A stretch of DNA of 64,000 nucleotides from Blastopirellula marina (lineage in GTDB: Bacteria > Planctomycetota > Planctomycetia > Pirellulales > Pirellulaceae), in NCBI RefSeq assembly GCF_002967715.1, contig NZ_PUIA01000037.1, positions 1 through 64,000 of the forward strand, written 5' to 3'. Below the pieces are notes generated by a model, which saw nothing but the letters and a program-made list of their open reading frames with translations, was not told the DNA's origin and did not search any database. Position numbers and translations under genes: made by a program. Below, piece by piece: positions 8,906 to 18,697 of the stretch; position 1 is the stretch's first letter, and each line of letters begins with the position of its first letter.

Positions 8906-9340
8906 CTAGATGGATGAATATGTGAATGACAACATTCCTTGGTTATCTTCGTTGATGCTGACGACAGCATAAGGTACAAGGCGAAAATACTTCCAAACTT
9001 TCATATCCGGAACCTCAAGCGTATCATGCCAGTTGATGAACTCGTCAGGCGGACCAAGTTCACGTTCGATATCTGAAGAGCTGTTTATGGGGGCCAGCAG
9101 ATGACTCAGTTCTGCCCTTTGCTCGTCGGATAGTTCCAGCGGCGTCCAAAAGTATCTTACCTCGGAACCGCACATGGGGCAGAAGCGGATCATGAACGTC
9201 CGATCTCCCCCGTCGATCTTGTACATTCGATGTGCGTAATCGTAGACAAGAGGTGATCGTCGAGCTCGGACAAGTCGCTCAATCCCTCCGCAATAGCACC
9301 GGCAAGTTGGCCGTTCCTTGGAACGCTTCAAACCAAACAT
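8906..9340 (-). CDS. Zinc-ribbon-like hypothetical protein, 144 aa
   Basis: The protein begins MFGLKRSKERPTCRCYCGG and has two cysteine groups: CRCYC near residues 13-17 and CPMCG near residue 54, in RFCPMCGSEVRYFW. The two could build one zinc site. The middle segment MYKIDGGDRTFMIRFCPMCG resembles the C-terminal part of DUF6980-type small proteins, but I am not certain of that assignment. The rest is acidic and helical (ELSDEQRAELSHLLAPINSS), ending in short strands (YAVVSINEDNQGMLSF). No signal or membrane segment. It is divergent from the beta-helix gene at 9528; a shared control region in the 187-base gap is possible. Function unknown. Confidence 0.75.
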   Translation of the reverse strand: MFGLKRSKERPTCRCYCGGIERLVRARRSPLVYDYAHRMYKIDGGDRTFMIRFCPMCGSEVRYFWTPLELSDEQRAELSHLLAPINSSSDIERELGPPDEFINWHDTLEVPDMKVWKYFRLVPYAVVSINEDNQGMLSFTYSSI

Positions 9341-9527
9341 GATACTCTCCAGCCAGGCAATCTACGGGCGAAGAAGAATGGAATAGGGTTCCCAAAGGGG
9401 GCGACACATTCATTGGCTCGATTGTACCGCCGGGGAACGCATTCCGCGATTTTTTCGTTCCGATGCGAGCAACGCGGCGGTAATATAGACGTATCCCTCC
9501 TCCTCCTCCCCACCCAAGGATTCTCGC

Positions 9528-11192
9528 ATGTTCCAACCCAACCGTATCGCGCTTGCTACGGCGCTGCTTGTGATTTGTGTTTCCTTTCCGGCTGTGCCTG
9601 CTTGGGCGAAGACGATTGGTGTGCCTGATGATCATGCGACGATCCAGGCAGCCATCGATGCCGCCGAGCCTGGCGATGTTGTTTTGGTAAAAGCCGGAAC
9701 GTACTCCGAACGACTCAAGCTGAAAGCCGACGTGACGCTGCGAAGCGCTGGAGATCAAGCCGCCGGCGAGCATGGCCTGCTGCGAGCCACGGAAACGATC
9801 CTGGATGGAAAGGATGTGCCTGGGCACGGCAGCGCGGTGACGATGGCCGAAGGATCGGTGCTCGACGGTTTCACCGTTCACAACTTCGGTCACTACGACG
9901 AGGCCGAGTGGACGAAGCACCACAAGACGCAAGGCAACCTACAGTCGCACGAGCACATCGGCGAGAGCCCTGCCCCCGGCATTCAAATCCCGGATGTGAC
10001 CTGCGTGGTGCAAAACAACATCGTGCATCACATCGGCGACACAGGCATCGGCCTGCTGGGCAGCTCCGGCAGTACGGCTACGCCGCACGTTTATAAGAAC
10101 GTCGTCTACCGCAACATGGGTGGCGGTATCGGGGCGATGCGGCAGTCGCGCGGGATCATCGAAGCGAATACCTGCTTCGAGAATTTTTACGCAGGCATCG
10201 GGCACAATCATGCCAGCCCGATCGTGATCAACAACATCTGTTACGAAAACATTCGCGCCGGCATCGGCATTAGCGAAGGCTCGTGTCCCACGGTGCGCGG
10301 GAACAAGTGCTACAAGAACCGCCGGGCAGGGATCGGCGTGCGAACCGGTTCCGCGACTCGTCCGATCGTCGAAGCGAACGAGTGTTACGAAAACGACATG
10401 GCGGGCATCGGCACCGAAGAGGAAGCCGCGTCGATCATCCGCCAGAACGACTGTTACCGCAATAAGATGGCAGGCATCGGTATTCGTCACGCGGAAGCGA
10501 CCATCGTCGGCAATAACTGCTACGAGAACGGGGCCGCAGGCATCGGGCTCGATAACGCCAAGGGGGTCGTGATGGAAAACCACTGCCACCACAACCAGAC
10601 CGCCGGTATCGGCCTGGCCGAGAGCGAAGAAGGTCAGGCAATCCTGGCGAAGAACAAGGTTGTCGACAACAAGCAGGTTGCCATCGGCATTCACGGCGGC
10701 TGGCAGGTCGAGGTGATCGAGAACGAAATCGCACGCACGGGCGGCATGCCACCCCTGATGATGATCTTCGCCGGTTCGACCGCCGACCTAAGTGGCAACA
10801 CATTCACCGGTGGCGGAGTCGCTGCGATCCGCATCGCTGGCGAGGCCCGCGTCGAAAATAATAAGCTCGTCGCGACCGAACTTCGCAAAGGTGGCCCGCC
10901 CAGCTTCGGCATCTGGGCGCTGCCAGACGCCAGCGTTCAGGCCTACGGCAACACCTTCGAGAACTGGCGTCACGCGATTTCTGCCAGCGGAGCGAATGTT
11001 GCGGCGGTGAACAACCAAGTGAAAACGTTCCACCAAACGGCCTTCGTGATCGAAGACCCCAAAAGCACGCCCACAGTGATGGGCAACCAGGTAACGACAG
11101 GCGATGCCAACGCCAAGGTCGTGCTGGTGAAAGGGAAAGAAGCGAGTCGGATTGTTGAACGCGGCAATGAGGTGGTGAAGCAGGCGGAGTAG
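9528..11192 (+). CDS. Exported right-handed beta-helix repeat protein
   Basis: The 554-residue protein has a signal peptide (ALATALLVICVSFPAVPAWA, cleavage near residue 27), then a DUF1565/NosD-like entry segment (IGVPDDHATIQAAIDAAEPG, DVVLVKAGTYSERLKLKADV) typical of parallel beta-helix proteins. From about residue 165 to 395 it has ten successive coils with a near-invariant turn (TGIG, GGIG, then AGIG seven times, AIG) and Asn/Cys ladders (ANTCFEN, NICYEN, NKCYKN, NECYEN, NDCYRN, NNCYEN, NHCHHN). The cysteine ladder is unusual; stacked Cys side chains inside a beta-helix are plausible. No catalytic polysaccharide-lyase residues could be assigned. It probably binds or modifies a surface polysaccharide (inference). 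The ATG at 9528 is set by the signal peptide. Confidence 0.88.
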   Translation: MFQPNRIALATALLVICVSFPAVPAWAKTIGVPDDHATIQAAIDAAEPGDVVLVKAGTYSERLKLKADVTLRSAGDQAAGEHGLLRATETILDGKDVPGHGSAVTMAEGSVLDGFTVHNFGHYDEAEWTKHHKTQGNLQSHEHIGESPAPGIQIPDVTCVVQNNIVHHIGDTGIGLLGSSGSTATPHVYKNVVYRNMGGGIGAMRQSRGIIEANTCFENFYAGIGHNHASPIVINNICYENIRAGIGISEGSCPTVRGNKCYKNRRAGIGVRTGSATRPIVEANECYENDMAGIGTEEEAASIIRQNDCYRNKMAGIGIRHAEATIVGNNCYENGAAGIGLDNAKGVVMENHCHHNQTAGIGLAESEEGQAILAKNKVVDNKQVAIGIHGGWQVEVIENEIARTGGMPPLMMIFAGSTADLSGNTFTGGGVAAIRIAGEARVENNKLVATELRKGGPPSFGIWALPDASVQAYGNTFENWRHAISASGANVAAVNNQVKTFHQTAFVIEDPKSTPTVMGNQVTTGDANAKVVLVKGKEASRIVERGNEVVKQAE

Positions 11193-11214
11193 CCGGTTTC
11201 ATTCGTATCGGCAG

Positions 11215-12819
11215 TTACTTCGGCGGCATAGGCCGCGGGGCCGTTTCCGCTATTTTGGCAATCAGATCATCGGCCACAACTGGCTGACCGTCGCGAACCT
11301 CTACGGTAATGGGCTGCACGGCGTGAAGCGTTGCCGTGACGACGTACTTGCCTGGGGGTACCTCGGCGATGTACTTCCCATGGACGATAAACGCATCCCA
11401 CCGAGCGTCGGGAAATTGCAGCAGCGGCAGCTGTTTCTGCTCGCCCTTTAGTGGCCCAGTCAGCACACTGGTTGGCGGTACGCCTTGCGGGAAGTCGTCC
11501 GGAATTCGCACGAACCTGGCCATCCCACCATTCACTTCCTTTCCATCAGTATCGATCACTTTGCCCTTAACGTCGGTCGCAGGCCGGAGAGTCAGCACCA
11601 GATCTTCAATCGGGCTGTGGCGAACAATTTGATAGACGACATTCGACGAACCGTCGCGGAATGCCTGGATACTCAAACATCGCTCGGGACGCACCAAGGC
11701 TTCGAAGCGGCCTTCGGCATCGGTTTGAACGGCCAGACCTATGCCGTTGTGTTCCCAGCTCTCTTCTGGGGCGGCATACCCGCGGCCCTGAATACGAAGC
11801 GCAACCCCTTTCGCAGGCGTGCCATCGGCGAAGATGACCTTGCCCGAAACGGGAACGCGCTTTTCAAAGACGTAGGTAATGGGCTGCGTGCGAGTCGCCA
11901 GATCTGACATATCTTGAGCGTGGCTGAAATAACCCAGCTTGCTGCAGTACAAAGTCGTGCCTTCTTCGATTTTCAGAGGAACGAAAATGGTTGCTTCGCC
12001 ATCGTCGTTGGTCAACAGACGTCCATAGAACGACAAGCAGGAGCTTCCTTTCCCCGGAAGTCGTGGGGCGAAACGAACCATCGCATCCGGAACCACATTG
12101 CTGCGCCGATCGACTGCGCGGATTGTCAACGGATGAACCTTGGCCAACCTCATCACGATCCGGCCTTGCTCGTCTTGCTCGATGGGGAAAGTTGGTCGGC
12201 GAAACTTACCGCCGTAGTGGATATAGTCGACGCCTCGCTCTCTACCATCGGCGAACAGATGATTGATGCGTATTTCCGGTGGTGCCAATAGTTGGGCCAG
12301 GCCCTCTGGATTGGTTCTCGTGAGTTCCAGCACGTTACCCCCAACGCTGAGAAACACGACCGCATCCCCAACCGCCTGGCCAGCATGGTCGATCACGCGA
12401 ACATCGAATTTGCGCGCCTCTTTGAGTTCAACACGAAGGTCTTTCAGAAGGGTGAAGTCGGTCACGCTTTTCCCTAGCTGTAGAAATCCGCGGCGTCCGT
12501 CGGCGGTTCTTGCGATGACTTGGGGATACAAGATTCGCGGCTGATCATTGAAAATAGTGCTGATTGCCACGTTTAGTTTGAATCGTCCATTGGCATCGGT
12601 CTTCGCTTCATCCTGCCAGACGTCCATCATGTGCCAGACCTGGACCCCTGCAACCGGCTTACCGCTTTCGTCGACGACCGTTCCGGTTACCGTTTCCCGG
12701 ATCCAGTCTTCCGGGATCGGAATATCGGGACGAAAGATTTCGTCGGCCCAGGCAGGCAATAGCCCCTGGACGAAGAGATAAACCAACAAGACGTTTCGCA
12801 CGAGGGTGAGTCGTGTCAT
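11215..12819 (-). CDS. Secreted multi-domain carboxypeptidase-regulatory-like protein
   Basis: The 534-residue protein has a signal peptide (RNVLLVYLFVQGLLPAWA, residues 8-25). It contains several Ig-like/transthyretin-like modules of the carboxypeptidase regulatory type: GTVVDESGKPVAGVQVWH with DANGRFKLNV near 50-85; a second near 130-160 (VRVIDHAGQAVGDAVVFLS); another near 235 (IRAVDRRSNVVPDAMVRF); and GKVIFADGTPAKGVALRI near 335, with TDAEGRFEALVRP, and GKVIDTDGKEVNGGMARF near 430. No enzyme domain is present. Such proteins are abundant in planctomycetes and are thought to act at the cell surface. It is convergent with the beta-helix gene, with only 22 bases between stops. Specific role unknown. 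Confidence 0.85.
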   Translation of the reverse strand: MTRLTLVRNVLLVYLFVQGLLPAWADEIFRPDIPIPEDWIRETVTGTVVDESGKPVAGVQVWHMMDVWQDEAKTDANGRFKLNVAISTIFNDQPRILYPQVIARTADGRRGFLQLGKSVTDFTLLKDLRVELKEARKFDVRVIDHAGQAVGDAVVFLSVGGNVLELTRTNPEGLAQLLAPPEIRINHLFADGRERGVDYIHYGGKFRRPTFPIEQDEQGRIVMRLAKVHPLTIRAVDRRSNVVPDAMVRFAPRLPGKGSSCLSFYGRLLTNDDGEATIFVPLKIEEGTTLYCSKLGYFSHAQDMSDLATRTQPITYVFEKRVPVSGKVIFADGTPAKGVALRIQGRGYAAPEESWEHNGIGLAVQTDAEGRFEALVRPERCLSIQAFRDGSSNVVYQIVRHSPIEDLVLTLRPATDVKGKVIDTDGKEVNGGMARFVRIPDDFPQGVPPTSVLTGPLKGEQKQLPLLQFPDARWDAFIVHGKYIAEVPPGKYVVTATLHAVQPITVEVRDGQPVVADDLIAKIAETAPRPMPPK

Positions 12820-12874
12820 CGGTATCCCTTTACTCCATCACGCGTTGATCGCGATCTTTCAGAGAATGGTACCG

Positions 12875-14272
12875 CTACTGAAGCGGCTGTTTCGCTTCCT
12901 TCATGAAGTTGCCCATCATCTGTACGATCGTCGGATGGTCCTTGGCGATGTCGGTCGTTTCGCCGATGTCGTTCTTCAGGTTGTATAGTTCGATCGGCTT
13001 GCCAGGTGCCTGGCGAACGGCCTTGAACTCTCCCTGGCGGGCCGCTTCCATCTTGGCGAACGACGAGTACGAGATGCGCTGCTTTGGGTCTGGCTTGCGG
13101 TTGTCGACCACTACCTTCTGCTGCTTGCCCAATAGGGTCGGCAGGAAGCTGAGGCCGTCGTTCAGGGGTATCTGCTTGGCATGGGTTAAGTCGGCGTAGG
13201 TGGCCATCACGTCGTAGGCGTTGAAGGTCACGCCAGACTCGGTGCCGGCAGGTATCTGGCCAGGCCAGACGGCGATGAACGGCACGCGGATGCCTCCTTC
13301 GTAGACCGTTCGCTTGTATCCACGCAGCGGGCCATTGCTATCGAAGAAATCAACCTTGTGTCCCCCTTCCTGATGCGGGCCATTATCCGAGGTGAAGATC
13401 AGCAGCGTGTTGTCTTCAATCTTCAGCTCCTTCAACAAATCGCGCAGCTTGCCGACGTCGCTATCCATGTGCGTAACCATCGCGGCGAAACCCTTTTCGG
13501 GTGCCGGCCAATCTTTGTCGGCATACTGGCCGTAGCTGGGAACTTCGCTACCGTTGCCAGTGACACGGCCCCCTTCGTTGTTGGCGTGGGGAATGGTCCA
13601 GTGGATGTGCAGCAGGAACGGCTTGTCGGCGTTGCGGCGGACGAAGTCGAATGCCTGGTTGGTCATTACATCGTGCGAGTAGGTTTTTCGGGCATCGAGT
13701 TTCGCGACGCGTCCGCGGGCATCCTTCTCTTCCATCAGCACGTTGCCTGGCAAGGGAAGCTCTTCGACCTTGTCCCCTTCGCAGCGCCAGATGTGGGGCG
13801 GGTAATAGTTGTGGGCTTCGCTCTGGTCGAGGTAGCCGCACCAGAAATCGAAGCCGTGATAAACGGGTTCGCCGCCGCTACCAGGGGTACCCATCGCCCA
13901 TTTGCCGACGCCGCCGGTGGTGTAGCCTTGCTCTTTCATCAGCTCGGCGATGGTGTGATCGGACGGCTTCATGGTGTACGGTTTGTTGTCGTTGATCGGC
14001 TGATGCCCTAGGTGCCGACCGGTCCACAGCACCAGCCGCGAAGGACGACAGACGGTACAGCCAGCGTAGAAGCTAGTCAGCTTGATCCCATCGCTGGCCA
14101 TCTGATCGAGCTTAGGCGTGGCAATCTTCTGCTGCCCGAAACAGCCGAGATCGCCGTAACCAAGGTCGTCGACGTAAATGAAGATCACATTCGGCTTGGC
14201 ATCATCCGCCGCACGAGCGAAAGACGGAACGAGCAGCAACAAACCAGCCAAAAGCAAAACCAGACGACGCAT
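12875..14272 (-). CDS. Secreted sulfatase (arylsulfatase A type)
   Basis: The 465-residue enzyme hydrolyses sulfate esters, probably of algal or other polysaccharides. It has a signal peptide (MRRLVLLLAGLLLLVPSFARA) and the family start DAKPNVIFIYVDDLGYGDLG with metal-binding Asp residues at 35-36. The formylglycine site is C75 in TVCRPSR, followed by LVLWTGR. Second metal-binding region is LIFTSDNGPHQEGG near residue 293. The C-terminal ELYNLKNDIGETTDIA motif is typical of the family. The start at 14272 is fixed by the signal peptide. It is separate from the sulfatase block at 26-31 kb; its upstream neighbour is the glycerophosphodiesterase on the same strand (80 bases). Conversion of C75 to formylglycine needs an FGE acting in trans. 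Confidence 0.95.
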   Translation of the reverse strand: MRRLVLLLAGLLLLVPSFARAADDAKPNVIFIYVDDLGYGDLGCFGQQKIATPKLDQMASDGIKLTSFYAGCTVCRPSRLVLWTGRHLGHQPINDNKPYTMKPSDHTIAELMKEQGYTTGGVGKWAMGTPGSGGEPVYHGFDFWCGYLDQSEAHNYYPPHIWRCEGDKVEELPLPGNVLMEEKDARGRVAKLDARKTYSHDVMTNQAFDFVRRNADKPFLLHIHWTIPHANNEGGRVTGNGSEVPSYGQYADKDWPAPEKGFAAMVTHMDSDVGKLRDLLKELKIEDNTLLIFTSDNGPHQEGGHKVDFFDSNGPLRGYKRTVYEGGIRVPFIAVWPGQIPAGTESGVTFNAYDVMATYADLTHAKQIPLNDGLSFLPTLLGKQQKVVVDNRKPDPKQRISYSSFAKMEAARQGEFKAVRQAPGKPIELYNLKNDIGETTDIAKDHPTIVQMMGNFMKEAKQPLQ

Positions 14273-14352
14273 GAAAGTAACCTTGCCTGCACGAGAGGAA
14301 CGATTCGAGGTGGCAGTTTAGTATCGTCTGGTGGGGTGGCGGGGTCAAATTT

Positions 14353-16200
14353 CTACTGATCGGCCACCTTCGGTTCGAGACCCAACAGGCCGGTGAATTC
14401 CAACAGCAGACGCTGTGGCGTACTCATTTCGGCGCGCTGCTTAAGGACCGATCGTGCGAGCTCTGGCTTGTCGGTCAGGATGCCGTCGACACCGCGGCTG
14501 ATCATCGTACTCATGGTCGCTGCGTCGTTGACGGTCCACACGTAGACCTGCTTGCCGTTGGCGTGAGCCTGATCGATTAGCAAGGCGTCGGCAAAACTGG
14601 CATTGACGGCCAGGAAGTCGCCGTCGAGTTTTTTCAAGTTGCCGGCCGCGACCGACATCAATAGGCCCACTTTCCACTCGGGGCGAATGGCTTTCATCTT
14701 TTGAACGCCTTCTCGCTTGAGCGACATGGCCATGACCTGGTCGTTCATCCCTTGCTGGTCGACGATATCGGCCACGCGCTGCTCGAGCATTTGATCGTGG
14801 CCGTAGTACTTCAGCTCGATGTTGACCCCGACCTTGTCTTTGCACAGGGCCAGCACTTCGGCTAATGTCGGCACGCGCTGATCGGCGAAGTCGGCTGATT
14901 TCCAACTGCCGATGTCGATCTCTTTCAGATCGTCGGAGGTGGCATCCCAGATTTTGATGGGGTTCTTGCTGAGTTTCATGAAGTCGCTGTCGTGCATGAC
15001 GACGACTTGCCCGTCGGCCGTTTCCTGCACGTCGAGTTCGATCCAGTCGGCCCCGTCTTCGATGGCCTGCTGAAACGATGCCAGAGTGTTCTCAGGAGCT
15101 TTGCTCGAAGCACCGCGATGGGCCATGATCTGGACGTTGTCTTCGATCTGAATCGATGCCAGCACCGCCACTCCGATGAGGATGGCCACCAGAATGCCAA
15201 TCACGCTGGCTGCGGCTACGCGTGGGCGCGTGATCTTGGGGCCGGTGTAGTTTTCCGCTTCGCGCTGGAACTGCGCTGCCAGGTCAACCTTGGCTCCTTC
15301 GCCAATCGATTGGTAAAGCGTGAACAGCATCGCCGCGAAGCTTGTCGTTCCGATCAGGTTGCTAGCCAGGTTCACCAGTGTTAGTAGCACCATCGATATC
15401 CCAATCGCCACGACCAGCCAAGACAGCGAGGTCGTCGACTCTGGCATTAGTTGCTGGCAGCACCACGTTACGATGCCGGAGACGACTGCCGAGACGACCA
15501 TGATGGCTACGCCCCAGCCAATCAGCCACTGCAGTACGACGCGGCGACGGCCGTGAACGCGGCGGCGGCTTTCTTGAAGTGCTTCATGCGGGCCGAGTTG
15601 TTCGAATAGCAACAGCGGCAGAGCGAAGAAATAGCTGGCAACCATCCACAGCAGAACCCCGGCCAGGCCCAGTCCTAACATCATGCCAATGCCCACCGCA
15701 ATGCGAAAAACCGGTGGGCTCTCTTTCAGGTAGTAGTTGATGTCGTAGTCGGTCAGCAGCAAAGAATAGACGATGCCCGCCACGACGAGAAACGGCACGA
15801 CGACACCAATGATCAGCACCAGGATCCGCAGAGTCAGACGGACAACGCTTGTGGCATGGGCGGCGGCGAAACGCAGCGCACCGATCGGCGTGACGGTTCG
15901 GCCCACTTGCTTCGCGGCAAGGATTCCCAGCAGCGACGTTTGTTCGAGAAAGACAATCCCCAGCCATAACGATCCCACGACGATCAAGCACAACCAGCCT
16001 GCTGGGCCCAGAAAGAACAGCGCGATATCGATATCCGAGAGAACGTCGTCACCAAGCGTGGCCAGCAGAAATCGGAACAGGCTACCCAGCAGCGGCGTCA
16101 GCACGATGAACGCGAGAATCTTATAGAGCAGATCGGTTGCGACGAGCGTTTTCCAGCATGATGAAAACGCCTGCCATGCGGCGGAAAGCCGTGGGTTCAT
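14353..16200 (-). CDS. Membrane-anchored glycerophosphodiester phosphodiesterase
   Basis: The 615-residue protein has two parts. Residues 1 to about 355 form a membrane domain with several hydrophobic helices (ILAFIVLTPLLGSLFRFLLA, LILVLIIGVVV-like, IGMMLGLGLAGVLLWMVASY), like the GlpQ-associated membrane domain of Gram-positive homologues. From about 358 the GDPD catalytic domain follows: IMAHRGASSKAPENTLASF, with the HRGA and PENT motifs, then DWIELDVQETADGQVVVMHD carrying the E and D ligands and the catalytic His of MHD, and NIELKYYG further on. It cleaves glycerophosphodiesters to glycerol-3-phosphate and an alcohol, supporting phosphate or phospholipid recycling. The next genes on this strand are a sulfatase (downstream) and a Tat-exported unknown (upstream, 40 bases), which may be co-transcribed. 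Confidence 0.93.
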   Translation of the reverse strand: MNPRLSAAWQAFSSCWKTLVATDLLYKILAFIVLTPLLGSLFRFLLATLGDDVLSDIDIALFFLGPAGWLCLIVVGSLWLGIVFLEQTSLLGILAAKQVGRTVTPIGALRFAAAHATSVVRLTLRILVLIIGVVVPFLVVAGIVYSLLLTDYDINYYLKESPPVFRIAVGIGMMLGLGLAGVLLWMVASYFFALPLLLFEQLGPHEALQESRRRVHGRRRVVLQWLIGWGVAIMVVSAVVSGIVTWCCQQLMPESTTSLSWLVVAIGISMVLLTLVNLASNLIGTTSFAAMLFTLYQSIGEGAKVDLAAQFQREAENYTGPKITRPRVAAASVIGILVAILIGVAVLASIQIEDNVQIMAHRGASSKAPENTLASFQQAIEDGADWIELDVQETADGQVVVMHDSDFMKLSKNPIKIWDATSDDLKEIDIGSWKSADFADQRVPTLAEVLALCKDKVGVNIELKYYGHDQMLEQRVADIVDQQGMNDQVMAMSLKREGVQKMKAIRPEWKVGLLMSVAAGNLKKLDGDFLAVNASFADALLIDQAHANGKQVYVWTVNDAATMSTMISRGVDGILTDKPELARSVLKQRAEMSTPQRLLLEFTGLLGLEPKVADQ

Positions 16201-16240
16201 GAAAGATTCCTTCTGGACTTCAGATCACGCGAACTGTGGA

Positions 16241-17206
16241 TTAGAACACGTGATACGCCTTGGCATCGATAGCTTTCGCCAGGTCGGGGTCGTTGGCTTT
16301 GTCGAGCAGGTAATAGTAGCCGTAGGGGTATTTGAAGACGTGCCCGATGCCGACGGTCTTGTCGCCGCGACGCTGCCAGTACTCGGCCTGATTCGGGCGG
16401 AGCTTGCTGGGGGCGTGGTCGTTGAATTTGCGGGCATCTTCCCCGGGGCCTTGGCGTGTGACGGTCACGTATTTGCGAAACGCCGTGCGGCATGCTTCGG
16501 CCAGTTCTTCATCGCCGTCGGCGGCCAGTTCGACCATGGCCTGGCCGAAAGTAAGCATGTGCCCGGTGAAACCCTGTCCGTGCCCAATGAACCGGTCGAT
16601 CGCGTCGCTGGCTTCCTGCAGCACGAAACGCGAGGCCGCGGCGGTATCGGAAAAGGAAGGTGGCTGTACGCTTTCGTCAGGGGCTTCGTCGCGCCATGGC
16701 TTGAACTTGCGAATCATCTGGCACACACCATCGACTCGCTGCGGGGTGGCTATCTCAGGCATGATCGTGAACGACTTGATCGCCAGCGTGGCGAAGATCA
16801 CGTTATGCCCCACTTCGCGCAGCGCTTCGCTGCCATCGAGCAGTGCCAGGCGAACCTTTTGAATCGCATCCGGGTCGGGGTCTTCCTCTGGGAAAGCTTC
16901 GCACAGCTTCGTCTCGGCCCAGTTCAAGTCGACCAATTGCGAGATCCGCGTCATCGTCGGCTTGTCGAAGCCATTCTCGACGCACATCAGGTGGGCCGAG
17001 ATCATTGCCGCGCCGCGATGCCCGTCGTTGAAGTAGTTCATCGTATGAGCGCGAGCCAGGGCATTCATTCCCAAGCGTACCAGGTGCCGGTCGTCCAGCG
17101 GCGAGTCTTCGGCCGCTTTGAGCCAGTCAGCCCATGCGCTGCCTGCGAGAGTTCCGCCAGCGAGAACCATTTTGGCAAAGTGACGACGATCAAAAGACGG
17201 TTTCAT
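16241..17206 (-). CDS. Tat-exported hypothetical protein, 321 aa
   Basis: Start taken at ATG 17206 because it places a twin-arginine-like signal at the N terminus (FDRRHFAKMVLAGGTLAGSA, residues 5-24); the 15 upstream residues in frame are not needed. The mature part is mostly helical, with many His/Asp/Asn residues (LARAHTMNYFNDGHRGAAM, REVGHNVIFATLAI, FIGHGQGFTGHMLTFGQAM), suggesting a folded cofactor or metal site, but no family is recognised. A Tat signal would be consistent with folding before export. It lies 40 bases upstream of the glycerophosphodiesterase on the same strand and could share its transcript. Function unknown. Confidence 0.75.
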   Translation of the reverse strand: MKPSFDRRHFAKMVLAGGTLAGSAWADWLKAAEDSPLDDRHLVRLGMNALARAHTMNYFNDGHRGAAMISAHLMCVENGFDKPTMTRISQLVDLNWAETKLCEAFPEEDPDPDAIQKVRLALLDGSEALREVGHNVIFATLAIKSFTIMPEIATPQRVDGVCQMIRKFKPWRDEAPDESVQPPSFSDTAAASRFVLQEASDAIDRFIGHGQGFTGHMLTFGQAMVELAADGDEELAEACRTAFRKYVTVTRQGPGEDARKFNDHAPSKLRPNQAEYWQRRGDKTVGIGHVFKYPYGYYYLLDKANDPDLAKAIDAKAYHVF

Positions 17207-17625
17207 AGTCCACAGCCCCAGAGGAGTGAAAGGGGACAAACAGGAAGGCAAGCTCTTCTCATAGGATACCTGAAAAAGGACGAACGTTGAAATCTCTAAT
17301 GTTGGTTACCTGGTGCTCACCTAAAGACTCTGCGCCGGTCACAACCCACCTTCCGGACGATTAACGGGAGGGGTTCTACCATAACGGAAAAGGGGCAATC
17401 TTCTGACCGCTGGCAAGGCAGAATGTCCGGCCAGGGCCCTGATTGATATATCGTTCTTTTACGAAGATTCCACGTGACATCACAAGAGCCATCCTCTATA
17501 TTGCGGTCTGCCACCCCCCTGCCATTGGATGGGTCAAATGCCTGTCTGCGGTAGCAAGCCCGATCATAGCAAGTGTCGATTTCCTTCCATTGGTACCTCC
17601 TACTTTAAGCTCGGAGACCGATTTC
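17207..17625. other. Intergenic region 5' of a DUF1559 gene
   Basis: This 419-base divergent gap has no convincing gene. An open frame in phase with the following DUF1559 gene extends back to 17443 but has no pilin-like start. No clear hairpin or repeat family member was found. Confidence 0.5.
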
Positions 17626-18651
17626 ATGAGAATCGCGAATTCTACGAACGTGCGGGGTGGTTTCACCCTGGTTGAGCTGCTGGTGGTCATCGCGATCATC
17701 GGTGTTTTAATTGCCCTGCTTCTACCGGCCGTCCAACAAGCACGCGAAGCGGCACGCAGGATGAGTTGCTCGAACAACCTTCGCCAGCAAGGTCTCGCGC
17801 TGCACAACTACCACGATACCCACAATTCGTTCCCCTTCGGTGGGCGGCACAACATTACCTATGCCGGTACAAGCTGGCGGTTTGCGATCCTTCCGTACCT
17901 CGAACAGAAAGCGATCTACGATCTTGATCGTGCTTCGGGGCATCAGCTCAACACGTATGCCGGGGGTGGTAGCAACACCGACATCAACGCCTACCGCGCA
18001 GAGACGCGTGTCTTGTTTAACCTGGTGGTGGATGGGTACGTGTGCCCATCGAGTACGATCAATACGCTGTTCGCCGCCAACAACAGTGCATCCCTCATTT
18101 CGATCGGTGCCGTTACTCAGGCCCATCACTACGTTGGCATCATGGGTGCCTATCCCGACCCCGCTGGCCGAACCGATACCTTCTATGCGGTTCAATACGG
18201 TAGCTACGCAGCGGACAACGGTATCCTGACCATTGGCGAAACCCAAGCGATCCGCGACGTCACCGATGGAACCTCGCAAACGATGATCGTCTCCGAGCAG
18301 TCAGGCAACACCGATCCGAACCTGCGGAATCGCCAGCTGGCCAACTATCACACCGGATGGGGCGGTATCTCGACCACCGGAACCGTCTCAGAGTGGCGTG
18401 CCGGTTCGGCCAATCAGCATAAGTATGGCAACGGCTTAACGGCCGTGTTTCATTCGCCGAACCCACGTTCGACCGGGGTCGAGGCAGACAAGGAATGGGA
18501 CTTCAACACGCCGTTGACCTCGTTCCATCCCGGCGGAGTTCAGGTGCTGTTATCGGATGGCTCGGCGCGTTTCCTGCAGGAAACGATTCCACTGACGACC
18601 CTGCAGCAGTTGTGTACCCGCAACGATGGTACCGTCATTCAAGGTTTTTAG
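17626..18651 (+). CDS. DUF1559 pseudopilin-like protein
   Basis: Start set at ATG 17626 (MRIANSTNVRGGFTLVELL), which gives a prepilin-peptidase leader: GG-FTLVE cleavage site, followed by the hydrophobic helix [17 protein letters not shown] and AREAARR. The 341-residue protein then has the planctomycete DUF1559 (SBP_bac_10-like) domain with HNYHDTHNSFPFGG, a DVTDGTSQTMIVSE motif near 220 and the terminal H-x9-DG signature (FHPGGVQVLLSDGSARFL). Such proteins occur in dozens of copies per planctomycete genome and are thought to be exported by a type II/IV-like secretion system; function unknown. A lipoprotein gene follows after 46 bases, as with other DUF1559 genes in this window. Confidence 0.93.
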   Translation: MRIANSTNVRGGFTLVELLVVIAIIGVLIALLLPAVQQAREAARRMSCSNNLRQQGLALHNYHDTHNSFPFGGRHNITYAGTSWRFAILPYLEQKAIYDLDRASGHQLNTYAGGGSNTDINAYRAETRVLFNLVVDGYVCPSSTINTLFAANNSASLISIGAVTQAHHYVGIMGAYPDPAGRTDTFYAVQYGSYAADNGILTIGETQAIRDVTDGTSQTMIVSEQSGNTDPNLRNRQLANYHTGWGGISTTGTVSEWRAGSANQHKYGNGLTAVFHSPNPRSTGVEADKEWDFNTPLTSFHPGGVQVLLSDGSARFLQETIPLTTLQQLCTRNDGTVIQGF

Positions 18652-18697
18652 TGAGGGGCAGAAAGTGACACAAAACAGAGAAGGTGAGGCCCGTCCG

